A stretch of 9,762 bases of DNA. It comes from an uncultured Flavobacteriales bacterium. Its GTDB lineage: Bacteria > Bacteroidota > Bacteroidia > Flavobacteriales > CALTNV01. The position numbers and the translations under genes were made by a program. The notes under the pieces were generated by a model. It was given only the letters and a program-made list of their open reading frames with translations. It was not told the DNA's origin and did not search any database. How positions within the stretch are numbered: position 1 is the stretch's first letter; each line of letters begins with the position of its first letter. This document shows, piece after piece, positions 6,898 through 9,762 of the stretch. The DNA lies in contig CALTNV010000097.1 of NCBI GenBank assembly GCA_943845485.1, positions 1-9,762 of the forward strand, in the 5' to 3' direction.

Positions 6898-8094
6898 ATG
6901 GATGCAATAAAAAAATATCTTTTAAGCTTGAACGATGATTTTTTCAATGAATTTATTGAAATAAGAAGTCATTTTCATAAATATCCTGAACTTTCTTTTA
7001 AAGAGTTTAAAACGTCTAAATTTATTCAAGATTTCTTAGATAGTTTAAATATTAAATATGAAATTAATACTATTACTGGTATAATAGGATCAATTACAGG
7101 AGAAAAAGTTGCTTCTAAACAATCTGTATTAGTTAGAGCTGACATAGATGCCTTACCAATTGAGGAGAAAAATATAAAACCTTATTCCTCTAAAAATAAA
7201 GGTGTTATGCATGCTTGTGGTCATGATGTTCATGCGGCTAGTCTAATGGGGTGTTTGAAAGTGTTAAATAAAATAAAACATTTATTTTCAGGTACTATTC
7301 ATTTTGTATTTCAACCTGGAGAAGAAGTTTTACCTGGAGGAGCTAAATTGATGATAGATAATGGGTTGCTTAATACTAATCCTAAATATGCTATTGCTCA
7401 ACATGTATTTCCAGAATTACCTTCAGGTAAAGTTGGTTTTAAAGCGGGTCAGTATATGGCATCTTGTGATGAAATATATATTACTGTTAATGGCAAAGGT
7501 GGACACGGAGCTATGCCACATCAAAATATTGATCCTGTAATTATTGGAGCTAATATTTTAACATCATTACAAAGTATTATTAGTAGGAATAACAATCCTA
7601 TTCAACCTTCTGTTCTATCTTTTGGTAAAGTTATTGCTGAAGGAGCAACTAATGTTATTCCAGATAAAATGTTTATTGAAGGAACTTTTAGAACTTTAGA
7701 TGAAAATTGGCGTAGTAATGCTCACAATCTAATTGAGCATACTGCTAAAAATATTGCTAAATCTTTTGGTGCAGAAGCTGATGTTAATATTGTTAAGGGG
7801 TATCCCTCTGTTTATAACAATATTACCTATACTTCCTATTTAAAGTTTAAAGCTATTGAACTATTAGGGAAAGATAATGTAGTTGATCTACCTCTAAGAA
7901 TGACTGGAGAGGATTTCGGTTATATTTCTCAAAAAATAGATTCCTGTTTTTACAGATTAGGAGTAAGGAATGAAAGTAAAGGAATTATTCATGGAGTTCA
8001 TTCTCCTTTTTTTGATATAGATGAAAAAGCCATGATAACTTCAGTAAAGTTACTTTCATGGCTGACAATATCTTCGTTAAATGATATTAGCTAA
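6898..8094 (+). CDS. M20-family metallo-amidohydrolase (hippurate hydrolase / amino-acid amidase type)
   Basis: A 398-residue cytoplasmic M20D-type zinc or manganese amidohydrolase, the usual length for the family. The catalytic parts are intact: RADIDALPI (80-88), MHACGHD (104-110, metal ligands Cys107 and His109), QPGEE (139-143, general base Glu142 and ligand Glu143), AQH (His169), GGHGAMPH in the dimerisation domain (His203, His208), TGEDF (336-340) and HSP (ligand His368). Relatives remove N-acyl groups from amino acids or cleave related amides (hippurate, N-acetyl-amino acids, indole-acetyl-amino acids); the exact substrate cannot be told. There is no signal peptide. It is the last gene of the plus-strand operon. 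Its final codons converge with murF, overlapping by 8 bases (8087-8094), and residues 377-389 are encoded by DNA that on the other strand forms a terminator-like hairpin. Confidence 0.92.
   Translation: MDAIKKYLLSLNDDFFNEFIEIRSHFHKYPELSFKEFKTSKFIQDFLDSLNIKYEINTITGIIGSITGEKVASKQSVLVRADIDALPIEEKNIKPYSSKNKGVMHACGHDVHAASLMGCLKVLNKIKHLFSGTIHFVFQPGEEVLPGGAKLMIDNGLLNTNPKYAIAQHVFPELPSGKVGFKAGQYMASCDEIYITVNGKGGHGAMPHQNIDPVIIGANILTSLQSIISRNNNPIQPSVLSFGKVIAEGATNVIPDKMFIEGTFRTLDENWRSNAHNLIEHTAKNIAKSFGAEADVNIVKGYPSVYNNITYTSYLKFKAIELLGKDNVVDLPLRMTGEDFGYISQKIDSCFYRLGVRNESKGIIHGVHSPFFDIDEKAMITSVKLLSWLTISSLNDIS
8024..8063 (-). terminator. Probable intrinsic terminator of murF, embedded in the M20 gene
   Basis: On the minus strand, starting 23 bases after the murF stop, an 8-bp outer stem (AGCCATGA with TCATGGCT), a 3-base bulge and a 6-bp inner stem (TAACTT with AAGTTA) around a 5-base loop are followed at once by a T run (8028-8024). 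This is the form of a Rho-independent terminator in the murF direction. On the plus strand the same hairpin is followed by GACAATATC, not a T run, so it should not stop the M20 transcript. It lies wholly inside M20 codons 377-389. Confidence 0.65.
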
Positions 8095-9391
8095 TCAATT
8101 CAACAGTCTCTTCAAGTCTTATCCCTCTTGAACCTTTGATTAATATAGTATTATTTGTGAAATTTATTTTTTTGATAAATTCTTTAGCTTCATCTGTTTT
8201 ACCAAAGTAGTAAAATCTTTTACATTTCTCTGTTTTGGAAAATTCCTCACCAATTAATATAACTTTTGCTTCTTTATTAAGTTTTATTAAATTTATTATA
8301 TCTTGATGCTCTTGTCTGCTGAACTTTCCTAATTCAAGCATGTCACCCAATATAATTACTTTCTCTCCATCTAACTTAAATAGAGTTAATATTGCTTCTT
8401 TAACACTTGTTGGGTTTGCATTGTATGCGTCAAGTATTATTTGAATGTTATTGGGTTTATTAATAATCTGAGACCTATTGTTTTCAGGTTTGTAATTTTT
8501 TAATGCTATTTTTATTTTTTTTGTATCTATCCTGAAATTTTTTGCTATTGATATAGCAGCAATAACGTTAATTGTGTTATATGTGCCAATTAAATTTGTT
8601 TCAATTATAGGTGATTCAATTTTTTTATTTTTATCAAAAAAATTAAAAGATGAAAATGGGGTGTATTTTACAAAATTAACATAGTAATCTGATTTTAATT
8701 CAGTTGAATACGTTATTATATTTTCATAATTCTCCCTAATATTTTTAAAATAATCTAAATCATTATTTAGAAATATTAGTCCGTTTTTATTTATAACATA
8801 TTTATATAACGCTATTTTAGTATGATATATATTATCAAATGTTTTAAAACCTTCAAGATGTGCCTTTCCTACATTAGTAACTATACCATAATCTGGATCA
8901 CTTATCTCACATAATTCTGCTATTTCTCCAGGATGATTTGCGCCCATTTCTATTACAGCTAATTTATGTTCATTATTAATTGATAATAATGATAAAGGAA
9001 CACCAATATGATTGTTATAATTACCTTTAGTGAAATATGTATTAATAGATTGATTTAATAATAATCCAATTAATTCTTTTGTAGAAGTTTTACCATTACT
9101 ACCTGTGATACCAATTACTGGTATATTTAATTTGTTCTTATGATACCTAGCCAATTTTTGTAATAGTTTTAAACTATTCTCAACAATTATTACCCTTTCA
9201 TCATTTATAAATCTATCTTCATCACAGATGACATATATAGCTCCATTCTCTAGTGCATAGTTTATATAATCATTACCATTAAATCTTTCCCCTTTTAAAG
9301 CAACAAAAAATTTATCGACCAAGTTTTCTCTAGTATTTATTGATACTCCCTTAGATTTTTTAAATAATTTATAAATTAAATTAATATCCAT
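8087..9391 (-). CDS. murF: UDP-N-acetylmuramoyl-tripeptide--D-alanyl-D-alanine ligase
   Basis: MurF adds D-Ala-D-Ala to UDP-MurNAc-tripeptide using ATP, the last cytoplasmic peptide step of peptidoglycan precursor synthesis. The protein has 434 residues. The N-terminal substrate domain contains VSINTRENLVDKFFVALKGE (16-35). The ATP-binding P-loop is ITGSNGKTSTKE (95-106), with NYNNHIGVPLSLL (124-136) and EMGANHPGEI (148-157) following. The C-terminal domain has NNRSQ (304-308), DAYNANPTS (321-329), LGDMLELG (348-355) and KGSRGIRLE (419-427). I start it at the ATG at 9391-9389, which gives the normal MurF N-terminus (MDINLIYKLFKKSKG). An in-frame ATG at 9418 would add nine hydrophobic residues but lies inside the gldJ terminator hairpin. 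The gene follows gldJ, an order known in flavobacteria, and converges on the M20 gene with an 8-base overlap. Confidence 0.95.
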   Translation of the reverse strand: MDINLIYKLFKKSKGVSINTRENLVDKFFVALKGERFNGNDYINYALENGAIYVICDEDRFINDERVIIVENSLKLLQKLARYHKNKLNIPVIGITGSNGKTSTKELIGLLLNQSINTYFTKGNYNNHIGVPLSLLSINNEHKLAVIEMGANHPGEIAELCEISDPDYGIVTNVGKAHLEGFKTFDNIYHTKIALYKYVINKNGLIFLNNDLDYFKNIRENYENIITYSTELKSDYYVNFVKYTPFSSFNFFDKNKKIESPIIETNLIGTYNTINVIAAISIAKNFRIDTKKIKIALKNYKPENNRSQIINKPNNIQIILDAYNANPTSVKEAILTLFKLDGEKVIILGDMLELGKFSRQEHQDIINLIKLNKEAKVILIGEEFSKTEKCKRFYYFGKTDEAKEFIKKINFTNNTILIKGSRGIRLEETVELIS

Positions 9392-9400
9392 AATATAAAT

Positions 9401-9433
9401 ATAAAAAAACCCCTTCAAATATTTGAAGGGGTT
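9401..9433 (-). terminator. Intrinsic terminator after gldJ
   Basis: A perfect inverted repeat, CCCCTTCAAAT (9410-9420) against ATTTGAAGGGG (9421-9431), is extended by two A-T pairs to 9408-9433. In the minus direction it is followed by a T-rich run (9407-9401), the classic Rho-independent pattern. It begins 22 bases after the gldJ stop and ends just before murF, so it should insulate murF from, or attenuate it relative to, gldJ transcription. The four consecutive G-C pairs stand out in this AT-rich DNA. In the plus direction no T run follows directly. Confidence 0.85.
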
Positions 9434-9455
9434 ATATAATAAATAAACTTTATTT

Positions 9456-9762
9456 TTACATTCCTTGAGGGCTTCCTAATCTTATCATAGCACATCTAAA
9501 TCCTATATATGAAGTAGATTGTCTTTCATCTAAATACCTTCTAGTACCTGGACTTAACCAATAAGCTCTATCCTTCCAAGAACCACCTTTATAAACTCTT
9601 GCTTTATTATTTATTAAAGTTGTTAAATTGTTGTTGATTTTATTTCCATCCTGATACATGCTCATATTATCTGGTACCTGATCAGCAGAATAGTATATTG
9701 ATGACTGAACATCACCATCTCTAACATCAACATTGTTTGAGTATCTATAGTTTCTTCTGTCT
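9456..9762 (-). CDS. gldJ: Gliding motility lipoprotein GldJ, C-terminal fragment (cut by window edge)
   Basis: An open minus-strand frame enters from the window edge and runs to the TAA at 9458-9456, giving about 101 residues (first visible DRRNYRYSNNVDVRDGDVQS). No start codon need be assigned: the internal ATG at 9665 lies in the middle of continuous family-like sequence. The stretch ARVYKGGSWKDRAYWLSPGT, then RRYLDE and STSYIGFRCAM, is the C-terminal end of a formylglycine-generating-enzyme (sulfatase-modifying factor) fold. The GSWKDRAYWLSPGTRR wording and the murF neighbour point to GldJ rather than its paralogue GldK. In Flavobacterium johnsoniae, GldJ is an outer-membrane lipoprotein needed for gliding and, by stabilising GldK, for type IX secretion. 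The fold is used structurally, not as an enzyme. The N-terminal lipobox and most of the domain lie outside the window. Confidence 0.9.
   Translation of the reverse strand, partial: DRRNYRYSNNVDVRDGDVQSSIYYSADQVPDNMSMYQDGNKINNNLTTLINNKARVYKGGSWKDRAYWLSPGTRRYLDERQSTSYIGFRCAMIRLGSPQGM

Noticed and set aside
8067..8088. Inverted repeat AATATC / GATATT at the end of the M20 gene as a plus-strand terminator.
   Set aside because: The stem is only 6 bp with no strong G-C content, a 10-base loop and no T run after it.
9392..9418. The longer murF start at the ATG at 9418, adding MKGFFYIYI.
   Set aside because: The ATG lies within the gldJ terminator hairpin, the extra residues are not typical of MurF, and MDINLIYKLF at 9391 matches the usual N-terminus.
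9416..9423. AATATTTG on the minus strand within the gldJ terminator as a murF -7 box.
   Set aside because: It misses the first T of TAnnTTTG, is part of a palindrome explained by the terminator, and has no TTG at the right distance upstream.
9456..9665. A separate 69-residue gene starting at the ATG at 9665.
   Set aside because: The frame continues without a stop to the window edge and the upstream residues read as GldJ, so this ATG is internal.

Overview
This window looks like a chromosomal segment from a gliding or T9SS-bearing member of the Bacteroidota, most likely class Flavobacteriia. The DNA is very AT-rich and start codons lack Shine-Dalgarno sequences. Three gene identities support the assignment: the C-terminus of the gliding lipoprotein GldJ directly upstream of murF, a BatA-N-domain membrane protein next to a dihydroorotase of flavobacterial type, and a TolB-like propeller protein ending in an outer-membrane barrel. 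No mobile elements, tRNAs, rRNAs, CRISPR arrays or phage genes were seen. Gene density is very high. The longest stretch without a gene is the 125-base divergent region at 3181-3305.

Layout. Positions 1-3180 hold a minus-strand operon, read from right to left: a glyoxalase-II-like metallo-beta-lactamase hydrolase, a SixA-type histidine phosphatase, a BatA-domain membrane protein and the start of a dihydroorotase gene (cut by the window edge). The first three overlap by ATGA and the fourth begins 9 bases after the third stops. A divergent promoter region (3181-3305) separates this from a plus-strand operon (3306-8094): a 1070-residue secreted or outer-membrane protein (degenerate peptidase-like N-terminus, beta-propeller, C-terminal barrel), a half-length TauE/SafE membrane protein and an M20 metallo-amidohydrolase, with gaps of 1 and 6 bases. 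Positions 8087-9762 are again minus strand: the end of gldJ, a strong intrinsic terminator, then murF, which converges on the M20 gene with an 8-base overlap.

How the genes relate. murF (last cytoplasmic step of the peptidoglycan precursor) and gldJ (gliding and type IX secretion) are envelope functions, as is the outer-membrane barrel protein. The BatA-domain, SixA and MBL genes are clearly co-transcribed, but the sequence does not show a shared pathway. I see no evidence of a wholly new system. The most interesting details are regulatory or architectural: an intrinsic terminator for murF hidden inside the last codons of the opposing M20 gene, a gldJ terminator squeezed 16 bases in front of the murF start codon, the loss of HExxH in the peptidase-like part of the 1070-residue protein, a BatA-family protein with a degenerate vWA metal site, and a single-repeat TauE/SafE protein.
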